Below, one piece after another: positions 17,614-27,608 of a stretch of 57,760 nt of DNA. A program made the translations under genes and the position numbers. Every line of letters starts with the position of its first letter. The stretch's first letter is position 1. The notes beneath the pieces were generated by a model that saw nothing but the letters and a program-made list of their open reading frames with translations, was not told the DNA's origin and did not search any database. The stretch spans positions 1 to 57,760 of the forward strand of contig JACRGO010000073.1 in NCBI GenBank assembly GCA_016212295.1, read 5' to 3'. Origin of the DNA: Nitrospinota bacterium (GTDB lineage Bacteria; Nitrospinota; Nitrospinia; JACRGO01).

Positions 17614-20316
17614 ATGGAGGCCCCCACAATGAAAAAGTATTCCTTTCGCGCTTTTGCTCTCATCCTTATAATTTTTTCTTTTGCCGGCGCAGGCTTTCCC
17701 AGCCGCGCCTTCGGCGCGGACGCCTTCACAGCCATGAATATTTCCGCTGGAAATTCTTTTACCCTTATCATTACCGATGGCGGGAAAGTCCTGGCCTGGG
17801 GGCGAAATTCCGAAGGCCAACTAGGGGACGGGACAAAGAAGACAAGTTTTTCTTCAGTGGAGGTGAAAAATCTTGCGGATGTGAGTTCCATTTCCGCTGG
17901 AGGAAAATTTTCCATGGCCCTGAAAAAGAACGGGACCGTATGGGTTTGGGGGGACAATACCTATGGCCAGTTGGGGGATGGAACCACGGAAATGAAGAAT
18001 AGCCCGGTCCAAGTGCCGGGCCTTTCTGATGTGATTGCTATTGACGCTGGAGGCGCGCATGCCCTTGCCCTGAAAAAAGACGGGACTCTTTGGGCCTGGG
18101 GACAAAATTCTTATGCCCAGTTGGGGAATGGGACCACTGAGCACAGCTCAAGCCCGGTGCAGATGCTGGGTCTTGCCAACATAAAGATAAAAGCCATTGG
18201 CGCAGGAGAGTACAATTCCTACGCCCTCACGGAAAGTGGCGATGTTTGGGCTGTGGGGAGGTACAATGACGGCGAATTGGGAAACGGCGCCATGAGGCAG
18301 GATGTTGGTGGTTTTTATGAAAGCGTCCCTGTACAGGCCAATATCTCCGGGGTAAAGGACTTTTCCGTTGGGGGCCAACACGTTCTCGCCTTGATGAATG
18401 ATTTAACCGTCTTCCAGTGGGGAAGAAACATCAGCCCTGATCCGGTCAAGGTGACAAACCTTTCCAAGGTAAAGGCCATTGCCGCCGGCGGCCTTCATTC
18501 CCTGGCTATAAAGCAGGATGGGACTCTTTGGGCCTGGGGAGACAACCAGTCCGGCCAGTTGGGGAACGGCGGATATGTGAAGCAGGATGAGCCTGTTCAG
18601 GTCAAGCAATCCAAGTCTCCTGAAACATTTTTTTCCAAGGCAGCCGCCATTGCGGGAGGCTGGCAGCATACTATTGCAATTGCGGGAAGCGGGGCCCTTT
18701 GGGCCTGGGGAGACAATCACGAAGGGGAGTTGGGGACAAAGCTTGAAAGTGGATACAACAGCACTTATCCAGTCTCCATAGGCTCCAAGGCTGGTACTGG
18801 AGGCGGAACGACCGGCGGAGGAGGAACAACCGGAGGAGGTACTAGCGGAGGCACTGGCGGTAGTGGTGGAACAAGCGGAGGGGGGACCAAGGGAGACTGC
18901 GCGAAAGGATCGGGAAAGACTGGCAATATTTTCCAGGACGTAGCCACTTCTATATGCGAAGGTCCAAAGGATAAAACCGTTACCCCAAGAGATAAAGAAA
19001 AACCCTGGAGCGGCGTGGGGGAAGACATTTATGAAAAGGAAGGAAAAAAGGGTGGGGGGGGAACGGGCGGGTCCACTGGAGGCGGGTCCACAGGTGGCGG
19101 CTCCACAAGTGGCGGCTCAGGAACTGGAGGCACAACCAGCGGCGGGTCAACGGGAGGTGGATCTGGCACGAGAGGGCCCGCCATCAGCGCCATTAAAGTC
19201 GCCGCAGGCCTTGGGCATACCGTTGCCCTTAAAAAGGACGGATCGGTTTGGGCATGGGGAAGCAATCGGTATGGCATGTTGGGGGTGGGGAAAGATGATT
19301 TAAAATTGGGCAAATATCAAAATTATAACTTTACAAGCGTCCCATCCAAGGTGATTAATCTTACAGATGTGGAAGACATCGCGGCCGGGCGTTACCATAC
19401 TATTGCCCTCCGGAAGGACGGCACGGTTTGGACTTGGGGATATAATACATTCGGCCAGCTTGGGGATGGGACCAACAATGACGGCAACAAGCCCGTCAAG
19501 GTGAAAAATCTTACGCAGGTGAAGGCCATAGCGGCCGGAGATTATTTCAGCCTGGCGCTTAAAAAGGACGGCACTGTTTGGGCCTGGGGAATAAACAAAG
19601 AGTCCCAATTGGGAACAGACGCTAAAATAACCGGCGATGGGAGCAATGTGCCGGTCCAGGTGGAAAACATTTCAAACGCCAAGGCCATTGCCGCTGGGGC
19701 CGCAACCGGTTTCGCCATCCTTGGTGACGGCTCCGTTTGGGGATGGGGCTATAATCGTTCCGGCGAGATAGGAAACGGAGAAAAATTAAAAAATGCACAG
19801 GCGCCTGTACAGGTTAAAAATGTTTCAAATGTGGGGTCCATCGCTGTGGGCGAAAGCTCTTCCCTTGCCCTCATGAAGGACGGGACTGTATGGGGATGGG
19901 GATGTTCCTCAGTGGTCACGAAATGCCAGTTTGATCCTTACCAATTGGATTTATCAGATCTTTCCAACGTGGCGGCCGTGGACGCCGGAGGCGCTCATGC
20001 ACTTATATTAAAAGATAACGGGACCGTTTACGCATGGGGAAGCGGCGTTTCCGGCCAGTTGGGGGATGGGAAACATGGGTGGATCGGACCAGGCAGAACG
20101 GCGCATGAAAGCGAGGTCCTCGAAAAAACGCAGGGCCTGGCGAACATTAAGGCCATAGCTTGCGGCTTGCAGCATTCACTGGCCATAAAACAGGATGGGA
20201 CCATTTGGGCGTGGGGGGACAACAATTCCGGCCAATGTGGAGTAGACCCGGTAAAACCGGGCCTTTCCACCAATGACAATGACGAACTTAAACCCGTTAA
20301 GGTGTATGGGCCATAG
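17614..20316 (+). CDS. secreted RCC1-repeat (beta-propeller) protein with Gly/Ser/Thr-rich linkers
   Basis: Repeated 'ALKKDGTVWAWGDNxxGQLGDGT' units in two blocks separated by GGGTTGGGTSGG linkers; signal peptide. Confidence 0.95.
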   Translation: MEAPTMKKYSFRAFALILIIFSFAGAGFPSRAFGADAFTAMNISAGNSFTLIITDGGKVLAWGRNSEGQLGDGTKKTSFSSVEVKNLADVSSISAGGKFSMALKKNGTVWVWGDNTYGQLGDGTTEMKNSPVQVPGLSDVIAIDAGGAHALALKKDGTLWAWGQNSYAQLGNGTTEHSSSPVQMLGLANIKIKAIGAGEYNSYALTESGDVWAVGRYNDGELGNGAMRQDVGGFYESVPVQANISGVKDFSVGGQHVLALMNDLTVFQWGRNISPDPVKVTNLSKVKAIAAGGLHSLAIKQDGTLWAWGDNQSGQLGNGGYVKQDEPVQVKQSKSPETFFSKAAAIAGGWQHTIAIAGSGALWAWGDNHEGELGTKLESGYNSTYPVSIGSKAGTGGGTTGGGGTTGGGTSGGTGGSGGTSGGGTKGDCAKGSGKTGNIFQDVATSICEGPKDKTVTPRDKEKPWSGVGEDIYEKEGKKGGGGTGGSTGGGSTGGGSTSGGSGTGGTTSGGSTGGGSGTRGPAISAIKVAAGLGHTVALKKDGSVWAWGSNRYGMLGVGKDDLKLGKYQNYNFTSVPSKVINLTDVEDIAAGRYHTIALRKDGTVWTWGYNTFGQLGDGTNNDGNKPVKVKNLTQVKAIAAGDYFSLALKKDGTVWAWGINKESQLGTDAKITGDGSNVPVQVENISNAKAIAAGAATGFAILGDGSVWGWGYNRSGEIGNGEKLKNAQAPVQVKNVSNVGSIAVGESSSLALMKDGTVWGWGCSSVVTKCQFDPYQLDLSDLSNVAAVDAGGAHALILKDNGTVYAWGSGVSGQLGDGKHGWIGPGRTAHESEVLEKTQGLANIKAIACGLQHSLAIKQDGTIWAWGDNNSGQCGVDPVKPGLSTNDNDELKPVKVYGP

Positions 20317-20419
20317 GCGGCCACAACGGCCAATAGCCATTGGTCATTGACTGATAAAAAAACAGTAACAGCTCACGGGTGCCATGAAAAACCAGATAAA
20401 GCCTCATTAGCTATTTTTT

Positions 20420-20545
20420 TAAATCCCCCTTAATCCCCCTTGCAAGGGGGAATTAAAGCAGAGCCGATCTAGGGGAGTTATCCATTTTAGGGGCCTTTTC
20501 CGTATTCCCCCTTACCAAAGGGGGACCAGGGGGGATGCGGTTTCC
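20420..20545. repeat. CCCCCTTAATCCCCCTT-type foldback repeats
   Basis: aaatcccccttaatcccccttgcaagggggaatt...attcccccttaccaaagggggaccaggggggatg. Confidence 0.75.
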
Positions 20546-20667
20546 CCTGCAATTGGGCGTGAAGCAGTTTTCCCTGACACCGTGAACTATTACAAAAAAA
20601 ACATTAAAGAATTATATTCCAGCGGCCGATAATGAAAGCATCTTAAACCATTTTCAGGAGAAAAATA

Positions 20668-21435
20668 ATGAGGGGAATAATTTTAATTTTAGTTCTTGTT
20701 TTTTCCATGATGTCCCAAACCATACATGGGAAGGAATCGCAAGAGAACAGCCATTTTGATAAAAAAAATTCCTTTTCCGCGAAAGGGGGATACCATATTT
20801 TCATGGACAGCGGTTTCACGGACGCCTGGAACCCTTCCCGGCAAGCCATAAACGAATCGAATATCAATGACAGCGGCGACATGAACGGCGGCGTTGGGGA
20901 ATTGGCCTACGAAAGAATACTCTACGAAAATATCCTCGGTGCGGAGATTGCCATCGGATATTTCATCGCTGGCAAGAATTATAATTATTTGATTACAAGC
21001 GGGGGATCAACCACTACTTCCTCAACCGACATAAAAATAGAAAGCCTGTACATTTCCCCGTCTTTCAAACTCCATTTGCCGGTCCTGGATTCCTTTGCAT
21101 TCTACGCCGGAGGAGGCCCTGATTATTATAAAACCTGGATAAGGCATGGCATTCAGTCAGGAAGCGCTTCTGTTAACAGGGAGGGGACTTTCAATACCTT
21201 CGGATTTCACGGCCTGGGAGGAGTGGACTGGTTCGTCTTCAAGAAACCTTCGGAGGGTGAATACGACATACCCCTAAGCCTCTTCGCGGAATATAAATAT
21301 ACAAGGGTAAAAGTAAACGACGCCGATAAGGCAATCATTGATTACACCAACATGAGCACCGGAAGCGCTTATTCAAAAAATGATTTAGAGATTGGCGGCC
21401 ACTCATTGCTCTTCGGCGTGAGGTGGCATTTTTAA
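20668..21435 (+). CDS. outer-membrane beta-barrel (OmpW/opacity-like) protein
   Basis: Signal peptide, GGVGELAYERILYENILGAEIAIGYF, C-terminal GGHSLLFGVRWHF (terminal aromatic). Confidence 0.7.
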   Translation: MRGIILILVLVFSMMSQTIHGKESQENSHFDKKNSFSAKGGYHIFMDSGFTDAWNPSRQAINESNINDSGDMNGGVGELAYERILYENILGAEIAIGYFIAGKNYNYLITSGGSTTTSSTDIKIESLYISPSFKLHLPVLDSFAFYAGGGPDYYKTWIRHGIQSGSASVNREGTFNTFGFHGLGGVDWFVFKKPSEGEYDIPLSLFAEYKYTRVKVNDADKAIIDYTNMSTGSAYSKNDLEIGGHSLLFGVRWHF

Positions 21436-21531
21436 AATCAGGGAACTGCACACATCGAACGTCGAAATGAGTCATGTGCCATGAGCCTATGACCCGCCAC
21501 GCATGACTCATGACGCGCTCCCTTCCTCGAT

Positions 21532-23451
21532 TCATCCCTGCGTGGAATCCCTTTCCAAAATCCTTGGGGTGATGAATATCAGCAATTCCTCCTCCCCCTC
21601 CACATCGTCCTTATTCTTGAACAGCCATCCCAGGGCAGGGACCCTTGACAGCCATGGCACTCCTTTATTGGTATTCGTCGCCGTTTTCTTGAAAAGCCCC
21701 CCCAGCACGATGGTATCGCCGTTTCTCACTATAATCTCGGTGGTCACGGTCCTGGTGGATATTGAAGGCACTCCGCTCGTCGATTTTATGGAAGAATCCG
21801 GCTCGTCCTTTGCCGCATTGATTACAAGAGAAACATAACCGTCGGGCGTGATATGCGGCGTGGTGGCAAGCTTGATGGTGGCGTTCTTCCATTCCGTCGC
21901 GGTGCCGTCCTGCGAAACAGTCTCATATGGTATGGAGTTCCCGCTTTCAATGGACGCCTGAACATTGTCCTTGGTGGTAATCCTAGGATTGGAGATGATT
22001 TTCCCTTTTCCCGCGCTCTCAAGGGCGCTCAATTGGATGTCCAGATAATTACCATCAACAACATGCCCCAGAACCACTCCTAAAGCCCCTCCAGCGCCGG
22101 CGCCGGCCGCTGCAGGGAGGTCCACCACGTAATTTCCCCCTGCACCGCCATTCAGCCCAATGTTATTAGGAAAGGTGCTATTGGTCAGCATGTCCGCGTT
22201 GCCGCCCCAACGGATTCCAAGTTGCTTGGAGTAATTCCTTTTGACCTCAACTATTCTGGCCTCTATGGAAACCTGTTTTGGAGGGGTGTCAAGGATATGT
22301 ATGAGGTCTTGCATTTTTTTCAGGCTTTCCTTGACGTCCACGAGGATCAGGGTAAAAGTCCTTTGGTCCACGGTTATCTTGCCCCTCTCGCTTTTCAGGC
22401 CGTCAAGATTCGCCGATAGTTTATCTATATCGGCGTAATTAATCTTCACTGTTTCCGTGATCAATGGCTCGGCCTGGATCTTGGCGGTTTTTTCCTCAAT
22501 GAGCTTCTTTCTCGATTCCAGCCTGGCCTGCTTCTCCTGGTCAACCTGCGCCTTGGTGGCCACGCGGATGATATTCCCCTCCCTTGTCATGCCAAGGTTA
22601 TTGTTTTTCAGGACGATATCCAATGCCTGGTCCCACGGAACGTTCATCAGCCGCATGGTCACGGTCCCCTGGACCTCCGGGGTGGTAATCACATTCAATC
22701 CGCTCACCTCGGCCAGAAGGCGCAGGATGTTTTTCACGTCAGCGTTTTGAAAATCCAGGGACACCCGCTGTCCTGTATAAGTCTTGGGACCGGTTTCACT
22801 GAAAATAAATTCCTCGTCCAGCGCCCCCTCTTCCTTGGCCGCGCCATTGGTTTTATTTGGAGATTCCTGGGCAAGGATGGCCTTTGGCGCGCTTTCCTGC
22901 TTGCCAGCCACAGGCTGATTCCCGGCCTTTTGCGCGGCCGTTTTTTCAACCGGAACCACCTCCGCGCCTCCAGCGGCTTTCTCGGTGGAAGGATTTTTAA
23001 TCTCAATGGCTATGCTGTTTTCATCCCTTTTGTCGATATTATATTCCGTGGGCTTATCAAGAGCCACTTCGACGCGGGTTGAATTGCTCTCGGGAAAATA
23101 CATAGGGGTGACCTTTCTTACGCCCCCCTGGTCCACGATCAAGGGGTTCTGAAAATTCCCAGGCTCCGTATTTTCCAATTCCACCATCAACCGTTCCGGA
23201 TCGGGCAGTTTATAGGCGCTATATTGAATCTTCTTGTCCGACCGCAACAGGATATTGACCTGTCCGGTTGAAATTTCCGATTCCAAGGAAACTATTTTCC
23301 CAGCCTCCTTCGGCGCCGCAACCGCGGACGGCTTGGCGCTCTCCTCTTGTTTTTCCGAGGGAGAGAATATTTTATCCTTTAGGACGCATCCGTTGAATAT
23401 CTGGAAGGTAAGGATAAAACAAAGGGCCAATGGTATTATCTTTGGAGTCAT
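21532..23451 (-). CDS. pilQ: type IV pilus secretin PilQ
   Basis: AMIN domain, secretin N-domain (VSLDFQNADVKNILRLLAEVSGLNVI), secretin core (VVLGGLFKKTATNTNKGVPWLSRVPALGWLFKNK...ELLIFITPRIL). Confidence 0.95.
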   Translation of the reverse strand: MTPKIIPLALCFILTFQIFNGCVLKDKIFSPSEKQEESAKPSAVAAPKEAGKIVSLESEISTGQVNILLRSDKKIQYSAYKLPDPERLMVELENTEPGNFQNPLIVDQGGVRKVTPMYFPESNSTRVEVALDKPTEYNIDKRDENSIAIEIKNPSTEKAAGGAEVVPVEKTAAQKAGNQPVAGKQESAPKAILAQESPNKTNGAAKEEGALDEEFIFSETGPKTYTGQRVSLDFQNADVKNILRLLAEVSGLNVITTPEVQGTVTMRLMNVPWDQALDIVLKNNNLGMTREGNIIRVATKAQVDQEKQARLESRKKLIEEKTAKIQAEPLITETVKINYADIDKLSANLDGLKSERGKITVDQRTFTLILVDVKESLKKMQDLIHILDTPPKQVSIEARIVEVKRNYSKQLGIRWGGNADMLTNSTFPNNIGLNGGAGGNYVVDLPAAAGAGAGGALGVVLGHVVDGNYLDIQLSALESAGKGKIISNPRITTKDNVQASIESGNSIPYETVSQDGTATEWKNATIKLATTPHITPDGYVSLVINAAKDEPDSSIKSTSGVPSISTRTVTTEIIVRNGDTIVLGGLFKKTATNTNKGVPWLSRVPALGWLFKNKDDVEGEEELLIFITPRILERDSTQG

Positions 23452-23454
23452 GAT

Positions 23455-26127
23455 CTATTCCTCCTCTTTCTTTAGCTTGAATTTTTTTGTTTTAGTTGAT
23501 ATTTTGCCCACGTAATCCCTGATATTTTCCTCAACCATTACCTGGTCCTTGGTTATTGAGGCCACTTTCCCATAGTTAGTCCCTACTATGTCCCCGGCCT
23601 TGATGGTATATCCCTTCTGGTCCGAGCCCTGCACTAGGGCGAAATTCTGCTTCTCTCCAACCACAATGCCGACTATCGTCAAGGAATCAAGGTCTATGTT
23701 CAAGGGACTGATTACCTTGGCTTTATATTCGGAATTCAGCTTGGAGACCATCGCGGAATACTCAGCCAACCTTTGATTTACCTCCTCTTCCGGCCTTTTT
23801 TCCAGTTTTTTTGAGTCCTTGAAGTATTCCGTCAAATCCTCAATCTTGCCTGTAAGTTTAGGGTCTTCCTTTTGGGCGCGTGAATAAAGATACATGTTGA
23901 TCGGCTCAACCTTCGATAGTTCCTTCCAAAGGCTGGAGATGTCCACGGTCGGCGCCGACTGGATTATTTCCATGTCTATCAGAGAGGCAAAGGGATCGCG
24001 CAATTGTTGTCCCATGTAAGTCGCGCTATAAATAAATTCTTCTGGCTCCTCTTTTTTCTCCTGGGGCGTTTCCTGGGACCCTTCCTTGGCTTCCTTTTTC
24101 TCCTCCTTGGAGTCTGCTTTTATTTCCCCCCCTTTTTCAGGGGCCATGATGCCTTTTTCCCCGCCGGCGGCCTCCTGGACGGTTTTTCCTTCCTCCGCCG
24201 TGGGCGGCGGTTGTGGAAGGGAAGTTTCCTTCTTTGTTGGAGGAGGCTCTATTTTTTTCTCTTCCTGAGAGGCCGCTGTTTTCTCTTTTTCCTTTTCAGC
24301 CGGTGGAACAACCGCTGGTTTTTGCGGTTCCGACTCGGCAACCTTGGCCGTCGACGGCGGTCCAGGCTCGACAGCCTTCGCGCCCGCCGGTTGCTCCATC
24401 CTTGCCGTTGCCGCGGGTTTAGGGGCCGCGGCCCCCTTTTTCCTGACCGTGGGGAGATCCTTCAACCCGATAAAAGTTGTTTGTTTTATTTTTTCAGGAG
24501 TGAATACCGTTTCCATAGCCAGGGATTCCATCACGCCCGCAAGATAGAGGATTTCCCCTGGCTCGGGACTTGTCTTGGCGAAACCAGACAGCAACTCCCG
24601 GGGGATATTTTTCAGACCGGATTCAGCCAAGGCGATCAGCTTGGTTGTGTCAAAAAAAAACAGGAGATGATTATTTGGAGAAACCCCGGAAGAAGCATAC
24701 ACTTTATTTTTTTCCAGGGAGGGTTTTTCTTGCCGGATGGCGTCTATAATATTATCCGCCAAGTTTTCTCCAATGGCTAAAAACAAAAAATTTTCATGGA
24801 AAAAATAATCAAACGGCGGGGCAGGGTCGTTTTTTACCCGGTTTATTTCAAATTCCTTGTAACTCCTTTTTTCTATCGCGGAGTTGAGTGATTTTTCCAC
24901 TAGCTTGGCCGCTTGCTGGACATCTTTTACCTCCAATGCCGCCGCAATGCCTGGTAAAAATTTTTCCACATCTCCGCTTCCAACGACTGCCAGACACCAT
25001 TCCTGGCCCAGAAGCGGCAAAACCTCCTCTTCCCATAAAATAACATTCCCTTCCTTTCCAACGCCCCCGAATAAAGAAAAAGCTTGAAGCATCGGTCCGG
25101 CTTGCGCCATTTTTTCCTTGAAATACTGGACTATCTCTCCAGCGTTCATCCTCTGAACACCGAGGTACAGCATGGCTTCTGACGGCATTAAATGAAGGGT
25201 TTGTAAAACCTCGGGCACGGCGGAAACCCAATTCCCGCTGAAACCGGCTGTTTTTCCCGGGCCAGCGGAAAAATCCGTTTGAACCTTGATCCCCTTCTCC
25301 ATGGAGACCCTGGAAAAGAAGGCCTCAACAATGGTTTCCTTCTCCACGGCTTCTTGCGGCGGCCCTTCCGCCAAATGAAACAATTCTTCCAGTTTTGCGT
25401 TGTCAACATACATCCCATATCTGGTCGCGGCCATGGATTTTCCTACGTTTTTCACATATAGCGGAGAGTCAACAATCCTCTGGATGTCCCCCCCCTCCGC
25501 TATGCCAAGCGAAAGCTTGAGCGTGTCCAGGGAGTTGGACATGACCATCGCGCCGTTAACCAACGCGTAATGGATAGGAATCCCAAATAGACCTTCCGGG
25601 ACGCTCGTGACCGCGAAATTCCCGAACCGTTGCTTCACGAAATCCCCCTTCCCGGAGTAAGACATGTATTTTTGGCCGAGGAATTCCTCTATGTAAAAGA
25701 GAGGTCCGGTCTTGGTCGTGATGAGAAAGGAAATTTTTTCCTTTTTGGAGGGAAAAAACGCCAGGGCCACATCCTGCCCGAAAGCCCCAAGGAAGACCTC
25801 TTCCGACAATAACGATTGAAGCCTTTCCCTGGTTCCCAGGCTCTCCGGCGGCTGGACTATTGACGTAATGAGAGGAGACACCTGATATTCAGCCAGTTGA
25901 AGGAAAAATTTTGAACGGCTGAATCCTTCCCAGGTTTCCCCTAGGCCTTTAATGAAAAATACCAGCGCCGCTCCACCAGGGACGAGTTGTTCCACGTTTT
26001 TCTCGCCTTGAGAATAAGCGGGGGGATAGGAGCGAACGGCCTGTTTATTCCTCTGGTAAAGAAAAAACCCCGCGCCAGCGGACCCTATGATACCGGTAAT
26101 TATAAGAGCCGAAAGAAATTTTCTCAT
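23455..26127 (-). CDS. pilP: DUF3352-like domain fused to a C-terminal PilP-like domain
   Basis: N-terminal TM and DUF3352-like body; P/E/K-rich linker; YMGQQLRDPFASL and LDSLTIVGIVVGEKQNFALVQGSDQKGYTIKAGDIVGTNYGKVASI, typical of PilP; sits between pilO and pilQ. Confidence 0.8.
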   Translation of the reverse strand: MRKFLSALIITGIIGSAGAGFFLYQRNKQAVRSYPPAYSQGEKNVEQLVPGGAALVFFIKGLGETWEGFSRSKFFLQLAEYQVSPLITSIVQPPESLGTRERLQSLLSEEVFLGAFGQDVALAFFPSKKEKISFLITTKTGPLFYIEEFLGQKYMSYSGKGDFVKQRFGNFAVTSVPEGLFGIPIHYALVNGAMVMSNSLDTLKLSLGIAEGGDIQRIVDSPLYVKNVGKSMAATRYGMYVDNAKLEELFHLAEGPPQEAVEKETIVEAFFSRVSMEKGIKVQTDFSAGPGKTAGFSGNWVSAVPEVLQTLHLMPSEAMLYLGVQRMNAGEIVQYFKEKMAQAGPMLQAFSLFGGVGKEGNVILWEEEVLPLLGQEWCLAVVGSGDVEKFLPGIAAALEVKDVQQAAKLVEKSLNSAIEKRSYKEFEINRVKNDPAPPFDYFFHENFLFLAIGENLADNIIDAIRQEKPSLEKNKVYASSGVSPNNHLLFFFDTTKLIALAESGLKNIPRELLSGFAKTSPEPGEILYLAGVMESLAMETVFTPEKIKQTTFIGLKDLPTVRKKGAAAPKPAATARMEQPAGAKAVEPGPPSTAKVAESEPQKPAVVPPAEKEKEKTAASQEEKKIEPPPTKKETSLPQPPPTAEEGKTVQEAAGGEKGIMAPEKGGEIKADSKEEKKEAKEGSQETPQEKKEEPEEFIYSATYMGQQLRDPFASLIDMEIIQSAPTVDISSLWKELSKVEPINMYLYSRAQKEDPKLTGKIEDLTEYFKDSKKLEKRPEEEVNQRLAEYSAMVSKLNSEYKAKVISPLNIDLDSLTIVGIVVGEKQNFALVQGSDQKGYTIKAGDIVGTNYGKVASITKDQVMVEENIRDYVGKISTKTKKFKLKKEEE

Positions 26128-26267
26128 TTTTGCATGTCAAAATTTTTACGCTTTAATGCGTTGATTTATGAAAAGCAAAAACCGTACCCGAACCTTTTGT
26201 GTTAAAAAAATCCTATAATAATTAACAAGGAGCCTTTATCAAAAATAGCGCCTGAAGCGGGATTGTA

Positions 26268-26296
26268 TTGACTTGCGTGATGAACTAATTTATCAT
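26268..26296 (+). promoter_or_regulatory. sigma70-like promoter of the TA module
   Basis: TTGACT, 17-nt spacer, TATCAT. Confidence 0.6.
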
Positions 26297-26306
26297 TTTC
26301 CTGATC

Positions 26307-26582
26307 ATGGCCGTTTTCTATAAATCCGCATTCAGAAAATTCGTTAAAAAACAGACAAGGCCTTTTCAACTTGCCATTGAAGATGAAATTGATAGAATTA
26401 AAAATAATCCATCTGTTGGGGAAGATAAAAAGGGAGATTTAGCGGCATTCAAAGTCAGCAAGTTTAAATTCCACCATCAACAATATCTTATTGCATACGA
26501 AATAAATGGTAATGACATAACAATTTATATGATGGGGACTCATGAAAACTTTTATAGGGACCTTAAACGCTATACGGAGTAA
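26307..26582 (+). CDS. RelE/ParE-family toxin
   Basis: 90-aa basic protein: FYKSAFRKFVKKQ...VSKFKFHHQQYLIAYEINGNDITIYMMGTHENFYRDLKR. Confidence 0.8.
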   Translation: MAVFYKSAFRKFVKKQTRPFQLAIEDEIDRIKNNPSVGEDKKGDLAAFKVSKFKFHHQQYLIAYEINGNDITIYMMGTHENFYRDLKRYTE

Positions 26583-26588
26583 ATAAAT

Positions 26589-26897
26589 ATGATAACAGCA
26601 ATAACAGCGGAAAAAGTTTATAGGGAAATCCTGGAAATGCCGGTAAAGGAAAGGGAGAAACTTTTTATAGTTATAGCAAGGCATGGCTTTGAAAAAGACG
26701 TATACACGCATGATGAGGTGTTTGACGATGTAAGGCGGTCGCCTTTTACAATAAAAGAGGCGGCGGAATATCTTGAGGTAGCGGAGATAACTGTCAGAAG
26801 GTGGACAACACAAGGAGTTTTAAAATCCAAAAGAATCGGCAAAAATATAGTATTTCACGCGGATGAACTTAAATCCTTCAAAAGCAGGAAAATATGA
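26589..26897 (+). CDS. antitoxin with excisionase/MerR-type HTH (HTH_17-like)
   Basis: C-terminal FTIKEAAEYLEVAEITVRRWTTQGVLKSKRIGKNIVFHADELKSF; immediately downstream of the toxin; SD GGAG. Confidence 0.78.
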   Translation: MITAITAEKVYREILEMPVKEREKLFIVIARHGFEKDVYTHDEVFDDVRRSPFTIKEAAEYLEVAEITVRRWTTQGVLKSKRIGKNIVFHADELKSFKSRKI

Positions 26898-26981
26898 GCA
26901 ACACTGGCCGCTAGGTCATGGCGCGCCAGTTGCCGGGGAAGTTTGCCATTGGCTCCTCGTCACTGGCCACTGAATATATTG

Positions 26982-27608
26982 TTACTTCTTCGCCGGGGCG
27001 GGAGGAGGCGCGGGCTGCTTCTCCGCGCCTTCAATGAATTTGTAGGTGGTGGCGAAACACGATGTTTTAAGGGTAAAGGCGCCCTTTTGCCCTCTTTGGA
27101 CCTGGATATTGATATTCTCAACGTCCACAATTCTCGGCAAGCGCCGGACGCGGTCAAAAAAAGCCATGACCTCATGAAAATTGCCCTGGACTTCCACCCT
27201 TACCGGAACCCTGGCGTAGAAATCCAATACAACCTCTTGTTCCGGTTGAAAAAGCAGAAAGTCGAGGCCTGATTTTTTCCCTTCCTCGCTGATGGTTTTA
27301 AGGAAACTTGGTATTTCCTTTTCTCCAGGCAGTTCTTTTCTCGCTTCAAGCAGATTCTTTTCCAGGGCGCTTATCTTTTCCTTTAACTCAGGGAGTTTTT
27401 TCGCCAACTGCCTTGTTTTTTCCAGATTGGTTTCCACGGTTTTCAAGTCCGCCGAGAGGGACGATATCTGATTTACTCCCTCCATATAGAAAAAGTAGAA
27501 ATACGCGCCGAATATCAAGGCCAATACCCCCCCGACAGCGGCCCAACGCTGCCATTTAGGGAGGCTGTTTAATTGATCGTAAGGTATCTTGTCCAAAATC
27601 TGGTTCAT
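26982..27608 (-). CDS. pilO: type IV pilus assembly protein PilO
   Basis: N-terminal TM, coiled coil, VRVEVQGNFHEVMAFFDRVRRLPRIVDVENI. Confidence 0.93.
   Translation of the reverse strand: MNQILDKIPYDQLNSLPKWQRWAAVGGVLALIFGAYFYFFYMEGVNQISSLSADLKTVETNLEKTRQLAKKLPELKEKISALEKNLLEARKELPGEKEIPSFLKTISEEGKKSGLDFLLFQPEQEVVLDFYARVPVRVEVQGNFHEVMAFFDRVRRLPRIVDVENINIQVQRGQKGAFTLKTSCFATTYKFIEGAEKQPAPPPAPAKK

Noticed and set aside
18780-19180. CRISPR-like tandem repeats
   Set aside because: The short repeats are in-frame Gly/Ser/Thr linker codons of the RCC1 protein, with no spacer structure
24004-24780. 258-aa plus-strand ORF
   Set aside because: Antisense shadow of the DUF3352-PilP gene; F/L/R-rich composition from the low-complexity E/K/P-coding linker
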